IMG/VR virus record: IMGVR_UViG_3300037247_001096
Span: 1 to 64,000 of that record
Origin: a virus
Length of the DNA: 64,000 bases
Direction: 5' to 3' (one strand)
The notes beneath the pieces were generated by a model. It was given only the letters and a program-made list of their open reading frames with translations. It ran no database searches and was not told where the DNA came from. Shown piece by piece: positions 44,524 through 52,879 of this stretch; the first letter of the stretch is position 1, and each line of letters opens with the position of its first letter. The translations under genes were made by a program, and so were the position numbers.

Positions 44524-45499
44524 AGCCTACACCCCTCTGACCTCGATACGGATAGAAAACTTCCAAAGCATAAAGGCCGCCACCATCGAGCTCGGCCGGC
44601 TCACCGTTTTGGTTGGCGCCGGGGACGCGGGGAAGAGCGCCATCCTCCGTGCGTTGCGGGCAGCGTGCCTCAACGACGCTTCAGATGACGACATTCGTCA
44701 TGGGCAGAAGAAGGTCGAGGTAACCCTCACTTTTGAGGATGGCGTTACTATTGAGTGGTGGAAGCAGAAAGGGCAGGGTGGGTGCTACCGCATGACGGAC
44801 AGCGACCCCGAGCGAGTCTTCACCAAGACTGGGGGGGCCGTACCCGAGGAGATTGCTGAGTACCTAGGTATTGGTACCATCGAGGTCGACGCCACTACCG
44901 AGCTCACCCCACAACTAAGCGACCAACATGATTTGCCCTTCCTACTCTGGGAAACGGGTAGCAAACGTGCCCGCATCTTGGGGAAGGCCACTCGCCTAGA
45001 TGTCCCCATCTCGGCTCAGATGCTGTGCAAGAAGGAACTTGACCAGACCCGACGGGGTGCAGAGGACGCCACCACCGCCCTCGTGGACGTAGAGGAGCGG
45101 CTCGGCGCTCTCCCTGACTACGAGAATTTGGAGGGTCGGCTGGATGAGACCGAGGCGAACCTCAAGACTATCGACGACAACCTCAGGCTCGTCCGCCGGG
45201 CTCGGGGGCTGGCTGACCAAATCGCGGAGGTGCGCTCCCGAGCTACGGCGGTCGACGTGGCGCCTCTGCGTGCCCGGCTGGACGACGCGGCCGAGGCGTT
45301 GGAAGTGGCAGAGCGGGCGCAGTTCCTAGGCCGGCGCATCCCCGAGCTAAAGAACACGCTCACAGGTTTGACCGAGCGTGCGGCCGACCACCAAGAGGCG
45401 CTTGAGAGCTTCCTCAAGCAGTACCAGGAGGCTTGTCTCTCCTCGGGCGTGTGCCTAGTCTGCGGCGGCCTGCTCACCCATGAGGAGTGTGGTGCATGA
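44516..45499 (+). CDS. Rad50/SbcC-like ATPase, N-terminal half with zinc hook
   Basis: 327 residues from ATG 44516. IRIENFQSIKAATIELG and Walker A GAGDAGKSAILRAL near 35-45 open the ATPase; a coiled coil covers about 175-300, and the chain ends just after CLVCGG, the zinc-hook turn. The signature motif and Walker B are missing here, but appear in the separate gene at 47464-48120. So the ATPase seems to be assembled from two or three polypeptides. It works with the Mre11-like nuclease encoded next. Confidence 0.75.
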   Translation: MPRAYTPLTSIRIENFQSIKAATIELGRLTVLVGAGDAGKSAILRALRAACLNDASDDDIRHGQKKVEVTLTFEDGVTIEWWKQKGQGGCYRMTDSDPERVFTKTGGAVPEEIAEYLGIGTIEVDATTELTPQLSDQHDLPFLLWETGSKRARILGKATRLDVPISAQMLCKKELDQTRRGAEDATTALVDVEERLGALPDYENLEGRLDETEANLKTIDDNLRLVRRARGLADQIAEVRSRATAVDVAPLRARLDDAAEALEVAERAQFLGRRIPELKNTLTGLTERAADHQEALESFLKQYQEACLSSGVCLVCGGLLTHEECGA

Positions 45500-46479
45500 A
45501 CATTCTATTCGCAGGCTGCCTTCACGCTGCCGACCGAGCCCCCGCTGGTCGGGTGGATGACTACATGTTCACCATCATGGACAAGCTGGAGAACATCGCC
45601 CGTCTCTGCGAGGAGTACAAGTGCGCCGCCGCTTGTTTCGCCGGTGACATTTTTCACATCAAACAGTCGAATCGCGTAAGTGATGCCCTCCGCCAGCAGC
45701 TCATCACAGCCTTCAAACGCTTTCCGTGTGAGGTACTGGTTACTGTTGGGAATCACGACCTCGGCCCTGATGGAGTAGAGAGCCTGCCCCGCCAACCCCT
45801 AGGGACGCTGGACAAAGCCGGGGCTGTGAAAGTCCTCCTCAAGATGACTGATACGCGCCTTGGCTTCTGGCTCGTACCCCGTCCCTACAGCGCTGCTGCC
45901 GAGGGGGTGTACGACGGTCAGACTGACCCATCATACTACTCCCTAACTGAGGAAGAACAGGTTCTCATCGCCAAGAATCCGGCCCCTGTCATCGGCCTGG
46001 CCCATGGCTCCCTGCTGGCCCCCGGCGACAGCCGCCAATACCCCTACGTGAACGTCGACAAGATACCCGGCCTCGATAAGTACGACTTACTTATCTCTGG
46101 CCACCTGCATGAGTGCTTGGGTGTGGTGCCGGTGGGCAAGACCCTGTTCGCCAACCCCGGGTCTATCGGGCGGACGCGGCGAGACATCGCCTCCTATGCC
46201 CGCACGGTGGAGGTGCTGGTGGTTGACGTTCAGAAGGACGGTGTGACTGTTAAGGAGGTGCCGCTCCCTGGCGTGGCGCCGGCACTAGAGGTATTCGGCC
46301 GGCGGGAGCCTGATGATGCACCCGACCTACCCGAGGACGACATCACGAAGTTTGTGGAAGTCCTGGGCGAGGGTCTTAGAGCCGACGAACTCTCCATTCC
46401 CGACTTGCTTGCGGAGCTGGGGGACATCGAACCAGCGGTGAGGGCTGAGGTACAGCGCCTTCTCGAAGAAGTTCAATGA
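45496..46479 (+). CDS. Mre11/SbcD-like nuclease
   Basis: 327 residues from ATG 45496 (ATGA). Phosphoesterase motifs AGDIFH, TVGNHDLG, LAHGS and ISGHLHE are present in order. The first motif reads AGCLH rather than the usual D-x-H, so one metal-ligand Asp appears replaced by Cys. C-terminal helices (about 260-327) are suited to bind the Rad50 coil. Processes DNA ends for recombination. Confidence 0.75.
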   Translation: MNILFAGCLHAADRAPAGRVDDYMFTIMDKLENIARLCEEYKCAAACFAGDIFHIKQSNRVSDALRQQLITAFKRFPCEVLVTVGNHDLGPDGVESLPRQPLGTLDKAGAVKVLLKMTDTRLGFWLVPRPYSAAAEGVYDGQTDPSYYSLTEEEQVLIAKNPAPVIGLAHGSLLAPGDSRQYPYVNVDKIPGLDKYDLLISGHLHECLGVVPVGKTLFANPGSIGRTRRDIASYARTVEVLVVDVQKDGVTVKEVPLPGVAPALEVFGRREPDDAPDLPEDDITKFVEVLGEGLRADELSIPDLLAELGDIEPAVRAEVQRLLEEVQ

Positions 46480-46934
46480 TGCAGCAAAGAGACAGTCGGG
46501 GACGTTACGTGCAGAGACCGGTTCAGGACAGATTCTGGGCTAAAGTCGACGCACACTCCGAAGGGGGCTGCTGGCTTTGGGTGGGTGCAAAGACACCTAA
46601 TGGGTATGGTCAGATTTGGGTGAATGGCTCCTTGGTGCTGGCCCACCGTTGGTCTTACGAGACCCTAAGAGGCCCTATCCCTCCAGACAAGGAGCTCGAC
46701 CATCTCTGTCGGACATCTGCTTGTGTCAATCCCTTCCACCTAGAGGCCGTTACCCACCAAGAAAATATGAGACGGGGGGATGCGGGTGACAACATGCTCA
46801 AGAAAACACACTGTCCACAGAGGCATCCCTACAGTCTCGCCAACACCTACCGGTGGCGTAATACTCGCCGCTGTAAAGTGTGTAAACGAAATCAGCTCCG
46901 GCAGTGGCGAAGGCAGCAAGAGGAGGCAGCATGA
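46476..46934 (+). CDS. HNH endonuclease (HNH_3-like)
   Basis: 152 residues from ATG 46476 or 46479. GGCWLWVGAKTPNGYGQIWVNG, HRWSYETLRGPI, LDHLCRTSACVNPFHLEAVTHQENMRR is the same layout as 34273-34689, ending in a C-terminal C/H finger. It sits between Mre11 and the remaining Rad50 pieces. Confidence 0.85.
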   Translation: MMQQRDSRGRYVQRPVQDRFWAKVDAHSEGGCWLWVGAKTPNGYGQIWVNGSLVLAHRWSYETLRGPIPPDKELDHLCRTSACVNPFHLEAVTHQENMRRGDAGDNMLKKTHCPQRHPYSLANTYRWRNTRRCKVCKRNQLRQWRRQQEEAA

Positions 46935-47101
46935 GTAGTATGACCTGTGAGTCCTGTCTATACGTAATGGTAGAGTGTGGTTGGTGTCAAGGGGACTTCT
47001 GTGCCGCGTGTCTGACTCCTTGTCCCCAGTGCGAATTGGATGTCTGCGTCGTCTGTGCGGGGCAAGACCACGACCACGTGAAGGCAGAGGAGGTGTCGTA
47101 A
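46931..47101 (+). CDS. Cys-rich small protein
   Basis: 56 residues from ATG 46931 (ATGA). CESCLY, CGWCQGDFCAAC, CPQCELDVCVVC give ten Cys in paired spacing, then HDHDH. Likely double zinc site. Confidence 0.55.
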   Translation: MSSMTCESCLYVMVECGWCQGDFCAACLTPCPQCELDVCVVCAGQDHDHVKAEEVS

Positions 47102-47220
47102 TGAAGGCGAAGAAAGACCGGTACGCAGAGTTGGAGCAGATGAGTAAAGACCAGCTCATAGGTATCATTTGGTTGTTGGAGCAGACCCTTGTGAAGATGG
47201 CGAGGGTGGCCGAGTCATGA
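47101..47220 (+). CDS. 39-residue helical protein
   Basis: ATG 47101 directly after the previous stop (TAATG). KAKKDRYAELEQMSKDQLIGIIWLLEQTL is one long helix, possibly a coiled coil. Stop overlaps the next ATG. Confidence 0.5.
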   Translation: MKAKKDRYAELEQMSKDQLIGIIWLLEQTLVKMARVAES

Positions 47221-47471
47221 CCATCATACCAACCATCGACCAGTTGCGGAAAGACATGGACTCCGCGCGTAACGACCTAGCCCGGATTGACGGGCAGCAG
47301 CAGGGCGCCCGGGAGGAGCTGACCAAGCTGGAAGTGGAGGCCGGCGAACTAGGCATTGCCCCGGATAAGCTCAATGAGGAGGCCACCCGTATCACAGAGG
47401 ATGTATACACGGCGCTCCAGGCGGTACAGGCGGAGACCCAGGCGCTGACAAAGGAGACCACCGGTGACTGA
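47217..47471 (+). CDS. Coiled-coil protein (candidate Rad50 coil fragment)
   Basis: 84 residues from ATG 47217 (ATGA). Nearly all heptad-like helix (IDQLRKDMDSARNDLARIDG, REELTKLEVEAGEL). It directly precedes, and overlaps, the gene for the Rad50-like C-terminal half, so it may supply part of the returning coil. Confidence 0.5.
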   Translation: MTIIPTIDQLRKDMDSARNDLARIDGQQQGAREELTKLEVEAGELGIAPDKLNEEATRITEDVYTALQAVQAETQALTKETTGD

Positions 47472-48120
47472 CGTTGACCTGACCCCGCTCCGAGCTGACC
47501 TGACGGCCGTCCGCCAGCGGGTGCATGAATGGCGGGGCCAGGCCGATATGTTACACGACCAGGAAGTCCGGGAGTTAGTGCGTCAGAAATCCATGCGCGA
47601 ACGGGAAGAGCTCCTCGCAAAGGTACTAGTCGTTCTCCAGAAGCTGGAGGCCACCTGGAGGGGACGGTACGAGGCAGCCCTAGCCGCCCTAGGCAGCCAG
47701 GGGTTGAATGCCGTCTTCACTGATGCGGAGTATGAACTGCTCCTGGAGTCTACCATCAAGCGGGGTGTGTCCAGTCTCGACATCGTGCTGGTGAAGGACG
47801 GACAGCGTGTGCGGCTCAAGGGAGGAAGTGGCGGCTCGGTCGTCCAGGTCTTGGCCTACCTCCTGAGGCACCTCATGACGGTCTCCCAACGCCCCGAGCT
47901 GCGGAGGTTTGAGGCGCTCGACGAACCATTTGCAATGGTGCGGGCCGCTCAAAGGCCCGCTCTCGGCGCGATGGTGAAGGACATAACTCAGCGATTGGAT
48001 TTCCAACTCCTCTTCTCGTCAGACGAAGATGAGCTAGTGGACGCCGCTGACGTGGTAATCCTTGTCCACCCGGGCGGGAAGGTGGAGAAACTGAAGAGTG
48101 GACAGGAGGACAGAGCATGA
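47464..48120 (+). CDS. Rad50/SbcC-like ATPase, C-terminal half
   Basis: 218 residues from GTG 47464 (overlap). Starts with a coiled coil (1-75), then the ABC-type signature region LKGGSGGSVVQVLAYLLRHL near 120-139, Walker B FEALDEPFAMV near 153, and a C-terminal D-loop/H-loop region (LLFSSDEDEL). It complements the 44516-45499 protein, which has only Walker A and the hook. Confidence 0.7.
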   Translation: MTDVDLTPLRADLTAVRQRVHEWRGQADMLHDQEVRELVRQKSMREREELLAKVLVVLQKLEATWRGRYEAALAALGSQGLNAVFTDAEYELLLESTIKRGVSSLDIVLVKDGQRVRLKGGSGGSVVQVLAYLLRHLMTVSQRPELRRFEALDEPFAMVRAAQRPALGAMVKDITQRLDFQLLFSSDEDELVDAADVVILVHPGGKVEKLKSGQEDRA

Positions 48121-48281
48121 GCCTTAAGATTTACTACTACGGACGACGGCAACCCGTCTTTGTCAAGTATATAGATGAGGTTGAACTTGTCGTGAACTGG
48201 CTTATCCTTAAGCGGGAGGGCCGTGAATGCGGGCGATATACGCTTGACGGGCTACAGGGCTGGGAACTGGATGAAGTATGA
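48117..48281 (+). CDS. 54-residue protein
   Basis: ATG 48117 (ATGA overlaps on both sides). SLKIYYYGRRQPVFVKYI then VNWLILKREGRECGRYTLDG. A small beta-type protein; unrecognised. Confidence 0.55.
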   Translation: MSLKIYYYGRRQPVFVKYIDEVELVVNWLILKREGRECGRYTLDGLQGWELDEV

Positions 48282-48622
48282 GTCGCCGCAGCACAGTTGC
48301 TCAGAGTAAAGAAGCAGAACGTGAAGTTGCTCGCATCCTCCGAGGGAGGCGCCTGACTGCCGGGGAGTGGAAAGAGGCAGGAGATGCCGATGTGGTAGGC
48401 CCGGGGTGGAAAGCTCAGGTAAAGCATCGGTCTGGCGTGCCTGTCTACATCACTGAGGGAATGCAACAGATTCAAGAGGCGGTACAGGGCACCGAGGACT
48501 TGCCTCTACTAATTATCCGTACGAAGCCCGGTCGTGGCCGTGGGGCACAGACCTTTGTGGTTCTTACGGCAGAGGATTTCTTTCGTTGGCGTGAGGACAG
48601 TAGCCATGAGCACCCAGACTAA
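48278..48622 (+). CDS. PD-(D/E)xK-like nuclease (resolvase-like)
   Basis: 114 residues from ATG 48278. SKEAEREVARILRGRR helix with Glu, then GDADVVGPGWKAQVKHR, which fits E...D...QxK of resolvase/VRR-type nucleases with Gln in place of the usual Glu. Placed with recombination genes, a junction resolvase role is plausible but not certain. Confidence 0.6.
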   Translation: MSRRSTVAQSKEAEREVARILRGRRLTAGEWKEAGDADVVGPGWKAQVKHRSGVPVYITEGMQQIQEAVQGTEDLPLLIIRTKPGRGRGAQTFVVLTAEDFFRWREDSSHEHPD

Positions 48623-49100
48623 AGTTACAGTTATGACAAAGAACCCGAAAACCGGCCGGCCATCCTTGTTTTCTCGGGTAGCTATACAGCGCCGAGCCCG
48701 TCCTGCTGGGGTGCTCGCGTCGTTGTTGCGCCCCGCTGCCGTCAATATGGTCAAGAGCCAGAAACTCCTGCCTGGCTTCTTTGCAGCAGGCGCATACCTG
48801 ACCATATCGATTCAACATTTCTTGCCGAACAATGTCTTTGCTCTTTTGCGACCTGTCATTATGGGCCTTCAGACACGGGGAGCACGGGAGTTTCCCCTCG
48901 ACCGGAGTTGCCACACCGCAGTAAACACACAACCCTGCCGCTTTTCGCTGATGCCAGTGCTCCATATGCTTGTCCGAACGGGCCTGCTGGCATTTTGTCC
49001 CGTACCATTTTCTCCCGGGCACTACAGGCTCTGCGCCGCATGACACACACAAACCTTCCGCTTGAAGACGTTTACGTCGCCGGTCTCGTGAGTTCTCCAT
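48564..49100 (-). CDS. HNH endonuclease with repeated zinc fingers
   Basis: 178 residues from ATG 49100 with its own promoter. Two related N-terminal repeats (LCVSCGAEPVVPGRKWYGTKC and LCVYCGVATPVEGKLPCSPC) precede an HNH part (YGQVCACCKEA, LDHIDGSG, LCHNCNFSLGAHGYCPH). It runs against its neighbours, between the resolvase-like gene and the polymerase, and overlaps the former by 59 bases. Homing endonuclease gene. Confidence 0.8.
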   Translation of the reverse strand: MENSRDRRRKRLQAEGLCVSCGAEPVVPGRKWYGTKCQQARSDKHMEHWHQRKAAGLCVYCGVATPVEGKLPCSPCLKAHNDRSQKSKDIVRQEMLNRYGQVCACCKEARQEFLALDHIDGSGAQQRREHPSRTGSALYSYPRKQGWPAGFRVLCHNCNFSLGAHGYCPHANERNPLP

Positions 49101-49106
49101 ACATCC

Positions 49107-49136
49107 ATAATACCAGACAAATCACTGTCCTGTCAA
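49107..49136 (-). promoter_or_regulatory. Leftward promoter of the HNH gene
   Basis: Minus strand TTGACA (49131-49136), 18-bp spacer, TATTAT (49107-49112), a few bases upstream of ATG 49100. Confidence 0.75.
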
Positions 49137-49154
49137 GTAGTAAAAGGGTGAGAG

Positions 49155-51815
49155 ATGACGGCGCCTAGAGACTGTAACCGCTGCCCTCAGTTAGCTCGGG
49201 TAAGGTCGTGTGTGGTTAACGGTTCCGGCCCGACTGAGGCCAGAATCGCAATGGTCGGCGAAGGCCCGGGTAATTACGAAGACCAGAAGAGGAGGCCCTT
49301 CGTAGGGAAGGCCGGCCGGGTACTGCGCACCATCGAGTGGGCTGCTGGTATCAACCAACACCTAGTCTACTACACCAACGCCACACGCTGTTGGGGTAAG
49401 CGAAACCCGAAGCCGGCGGAGGTGGACGCCTGCCACCATTTCCTCATTGAAGAGCTGCGGGAACTCAACCCCTCGGTCATTGTGGCGCTTGGCGGCGCCG
49501 CTCTCCGTTCCCTCTACCGCCCCGGCGTAACCGTTGGCTCGGTGATGGGCTTCACCCTATACAACGACGAGCTCCCTGGCATCCCCGTCATCCCAACCTA
49601 CCACCCCTCATACATCATGCGCGGGCATTGGGATGAGGTGGCGTTGGTACTGGCTCACTTCCGCAAGGCAAAGCGCATCGCCGAGGAAGGGGGTATCGAA
49701 GAGAAGCTGGGATCGTACATGGGTATCACCACACTAGAGGAGCTGCGGGCGCTCCGAGATTACCTACTTTCTGATGCCGTTTCTATACTGGCCCTAGATA
49801 CTGAGACTTGCGGTTTATCGTGGATGGACTCCGAACTCCTCTGCATCAGCTTCTCGGGTGAGGAGGGAGTCGGGTATAGCGTCCCCATCCTCCACCGGGG
49901 CGAGCGCACCGTCATGAAGACGAAGGGGCGGGGCAAGAACCGTAGGGAAGTGCCCGAACAGGAGTGGTGGCCTGTCCCCTACTGGGACTTGGAGAAGGAG
50001 ATGCCCGAGGTGATCAGTATCCTCGACGAAATCCTCCGCTCCGACAAACCCAAGGCGGGTCAGAACATCGGGTTTGATTTGAGAATGTTGGAGCGCCGGC
50101 CTGATGAGGCGGTGGTGACGGCCCAGACTGCACTCGGCTTCTACGTTAACAACGTACAGCACGACACCAAAATGCTGAGCTCACTACTGTCTGAGGTGAG
50201 CCCGGCCAACTTGACGGTGCTCACAGCCTACCATACGGATATGCCCTATTACGAGGCTGAGATTTCCGGGATGAAATCCAAGATGTGGCACGTCCCTGAC
50301 AAGGAATTATGGGAATACGGAGGAGCCGATGTCGATGTCGTGCAGCGGCTGGTGCCCCGGCTCTACCCCCAGGTGCAGGCTGAAAAGTCGGACTGGGTGT
50401 ACGAAAACATCAGCATCCCCCTCATCCGCTGCGCCACGAAGCTAGAGGAGCGGGGCGTCTACATCGACCAGGAGTATTTCGATAAGCTCTGCTTGTACTA
50501 CAAGGACGACCTGGCGAGGAAGAAGGCGGAGCTAAATGAGACGGTTGGGCGTGAGGTGAAGCATCCTAGCCACTACCAGCACGTACAGAAACTCGTCTTC
50601 AAAGACCTGGGCCTGCCCCTCACCGCCCAGCCCACCGATGGCGCCCGCAAGGAGTGTGACAAGTGTCGGAAGACGCAAAGTCCCTGCTCACCGGCCCATG
50701 CCTCAACATCGGCCGACGCCTTGGCGGAGTTGAACGAGCGGGCACCCCACCCGGTGCTACCTCTCCTCGTTGACATTCGCCACGTCGAGAAGTTCGGTAG
50801 TACCTACTTAGATGGGGGTGAGGGGGGTGGGTTCCGTGTTCATATTCGGGCAGACAGCCGCATTCACGGTCGCTGGACTGCCGGAGGCGCTCGGGCAACA
50901 GGGCGCTTTACTTGCGAGGAACCCGCCCTTATGACTCTACCCAAGGAAATTAGGATTCATTCGGACGAGTATGACATCCACTCTGACGATGCCATTCGCG
51001 CCATGTGCGCTGCTCCTCCAGGATACGGGGTACTCAACGCTGACTGGGGCCAGGCCGAGGTTTGGGTCATGGCCTACGAGACGGGAGATGAGACCCTCCT
51101 CAAGTTGCTGATAGATGGAACGGACATCCACGCCTACGTTGCCCGGGAGCTCTGCAAGTTGGGGGTCTCTACTAGGTTCCCCCATGAATCCGTGGATGAC
51201 ACGCTCTCCCTAGAGGAGTGGAGGAGCAAGTACAAGGAAGTGCGTGACAGGGGCAAGACCTTTGTGTTCGGGATGAACTATGGCCTAACCGACGAAGGAG
51301 CTGGCCAGCGCCTAGGCTGCTCGGCAGAGGAGGCGTCGCCACTCCTGTCACACTACATCCAGAGTATCTTTCCTTCGATGGGATCATACTTCATTCGGAT
51401 TCGTGAAGAGATGTTCCAGCGAGGGTCGGTCGCTGACCGCTTTGGGCGCCGGCGGCACTTCGCCGAGGTGCCCATCCTAGCGGCGCTGCGCTACCGGGGA
51501 GACCTGGAGGGGGCCATCCGCCAGGGGTACAACATGCCCATCCAGGGCGGGGCACACGACCTTCACTCCCTGGCGCACATCGCCACTGAGAGGGAGCTGT
51601 CGTCGTTCGTCCAGCCCGTAATTGAGATGCACGACTCCCTTGCCATGTACGCCCCTCTAGACCGACTCGAAGAGGGTGGGGCTGCTATCAAGGAGCTGTG
51701 GGGCCACGTGGCCCGAGATACCATCCTACCCTCCGGTGAGCGGCTTGCTTGGGAGATTCCCGTCGAGATACAATGGGGTAGGAGCTTTGGAGAGCTGGAG
51801 GCGCACATTGAGTAA
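49155..51815 (+). CDS. UDG-exonuclease-DNA polymerase A fusion
   Basis: 886 residues from ATG 49155. Residues 1-185 form a family 4-type uracil-DNA glycosylase: Cys 7, 10, 79 and 93 placed for a 4Fe-4S cluster, GEGPGNYED (35-43), HPS (150-152). Residues 205-400 are a 3'-5' exonuclease: LDTET (214-218), NIGFD (304-308), YGGADVD (388-394). Residues 420-886 are a polymerase: motif A NADWGQAE (629-635), motif B RDRGKTFVFGMNYG (697-710), motif C MHDSL (825-829). A CxxC...C...H insertion (501-515) may bind zinc. This is the replicative polymerase; the UDG part may screen or tolerate uracil. Similar fusions are known in some phages. Confidence 0.85.
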   Translation: MTAPRDCNRCPQLARVRSCVVNGSGPTEARIAMVGEGPGNYEDQKRRPFVGKAGRVLRTIEWAAGINQHLVYYTNATRCWGKRNPKPAEVDACHHFLIEELRELNPSVIVALGGAALRSLYRPGVTVGSVMGFTLYNDELPGIPVIPTYHPSYIMRGHWDEVALVLAHFRKAKRIAEEGGIEEKLGSYMGITTLEELRALRDYLLSDAVSILALDTETCGLSWMDSELLCISFSGEEGVGYSVPILHRGERTVMKTKGRGKNRREVPEQEWWPVPYWDLEKEMPEVISILDEILRSDKPKAGQNIGFDLRMLERRPDEAVVTAQTALGFYVNNVQHDTKMLSSLLSEVSPANLTVLTAYHTDMPYYEAEISGMKSKMWHVPDKELWEYGGADVDVVQRLVPRLYPQVQAEKSDWVYENISIPLIRCATKLEERGVYIDQEYFDKLCLYYKDDLARKKAELNETVGREVKHPSHYQHVQKLVFKDLGLPLTAQPTDGARKECDKCRKTQSPCSPAHASTSADALAELNERAPHPVLPLLVDIRHVEKFGSTYLDGGEGGGFRVHIRADSRIHGRWTAGGARATGRFTCEEPALMTLPKEIRIHSDEYDIHSDDAIRAMCAAPPGYGVLNADWGQAEVWVMAYETGDETLLKLLIDGTDIHAYVARELCKLGVSTRFPHESVDDTLSLEEWRSKYKEVRDRGKTFVFGMNYGLTDEGAGQRLGCSAEEASPLLSHYIQSIFPSMGSYFIRIREEMFQRGSVADRFGRRRHFAEVPILAALRYRGDLEGAIRQGYNMPIQGGAHDLHSLAHIATERELSSFVQPVIEMHDSLAMYAPLDRLEEGGAAIKELWGHVARDTILPSGERLAWEIPVEIQWGRSFGELEAHIE

Positions 51816-51960
51816 CCACCGACCCCCACGCCACCTCGAATGCGGGCGGCTGCATTGGCCGGGAGCGTGCCCCCAGGAAATCGGTTTGAAGATACGCATT
51901 TGGGATAAACTCTCAACACTGGCAGAGTGGGTGCACCCTGAAAGGAATGGTCATGAGTGA
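51808..51960 (+). CDS. 50-residue protein after the polymerase
   Basis: TTG 51808 with GGAGG six bases upstream, inside the last polymerase codons. SNHRPPRHLECGRLHWPGAC, then LKIRIWDKLSTLAEWVHPE. Cys/His-rich first half. Overlaps the next gene. Confidence 0.5.
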   Translation: MSNHRPPRHLECGRLHWPGACPQEIGLKIRIWDKLSTLAEWVHPERNGHE

Positions 51961-52594
51961 CGACAATGCCCTTGTCCCATCAGACGGCCGCACGGCCGCC
52001 CGTGTCCGAGGGGAGGATGGGCTACTCCCTGCTCAGCGAGAGTACCTTGCGGTATACTCAGATACGGGTTCGCCTGCGGAAGCCTTACGCCGGCTCCGCC
52101 TCACGCAAGCCCGAGTCACCCGCTGGCTCCGAGAAGACCCCGCCTTCCTCAGAGTCCACGAAGACCTCTTCAAGGGATCTTACAATGCGACTAAGGCGCG
52201 GTTCGGGGCGCTTCAGGAGCGGCTGCCTGACCTGGCACTAGACCTCATGCAGGCCCATAAAGTGGTAGTGGTAAAGCATATCTGCACCGAGTGCGGTAAC
52301 AAGCAGGACGTGGCGGTGGACACTACGAACGATACAGTACGTGCACGGATGTGGTCTGACCTGATGAAGGCAGCGGGTCACCTCAAGGACGTGCGCCGGA
52401 TAGAGGGCGACATGCTCACTACCCACTTCACTGCCGGGCAGCGCATCGCCCTGGAGAGACTGAGGCGTGGTGGTGACATCAGTGTTCAGCAATATAAAGA
52501 GCTGGAATCTATGGGCGCTCTCGAAGACTTGAAGAGGTACGACGGCTCGGGGGTGGTGGAAGACGAAGTTGCCGATGCCGCAAATGGCCTGTAA
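51953..52594 (+). CDS. Terminase small subunit-like DNA-binding protein
   Basis: 213 residues from ATG 51953 (AAAGGA seven bases upstream). LPAQREYLAVYSDTGSPAEALRRLRLTQARVTRWLREDPAFLRVHED is the HTH layout of phage small terminase subunits; then a CTECG-x(18)-WSDLMKAAGHLKDV part and a helical C-terminus. If correct, packaging recognition is encoded in the rightward arm, far from the large subunit. A transcription role is the alternative. Confidence 0.6.
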   Translation: MSDDNALVPSDGRTAARVRGEDGLLPAQREYLAVYSDTGSPAEALRRLRLTQARVTRWLREDPAFLRVHEDLFKGSYNATKARFGALQERLPDLALDLMQAHKVVVVKHICTECGNKQDVAVDTTNDTVRARMWSDLMKAAGHLKDVRRIEGDMLTTHFTAGQRIALERLRRGGDISVQQYKELESMGALEDLKRYDGSGVVEDEVADAANGL

Positions 52595-52640
52595 TGTACA
52601 ATAGATAATTCCGTTGTAGGTAGTGAAAGGAAGGTGCATC

Positions 52641-52868
52641 ATGGCATTCCTACCGGTAGTCTCATCCACATTGACCGCAGTGAAGTACGACCGGGAACGA
52701 GGCCGGTTGGTCATCCAGTTCCCCGGTGAGAGCTTCTACGAGTACGATGGAGTCCCGGGGGAGGTGGTGCTCGACTTCCTCTTCTCCGACTCTATTGGTG
52801 GCGCGTTCAGCACTCTCATGAAAAAGGGAGGATTCCAGTACCGTCGCATCGCAGCTAAGGACGCCTAG
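52641..52868 (+). CDS. KTSC-domain protein
   Basis: 75 residues from ATG 52641 (GGAAGGTGCATCATG). SSTLTAVKYDRERGRLVIQF, YEYDGVPGEVVLDFLFSDSIGGAFSTLMKKG matches the KTSC domain (S-x-I-x-V-Y-x(7)-L-x-I-x-F, Y-x-VP). The role of KTSC in phages is unclear. Confidence 0.75.
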   Translation: MAFLPVVSSTLTAVKYDRERGRLVIQFPGESFYEYDGVPGEVVLDFLFSDSIGGAFSTLMKKGGFQYRRIAAKDA

Positions 52869-52879
52869 GGAGGGCCTTG

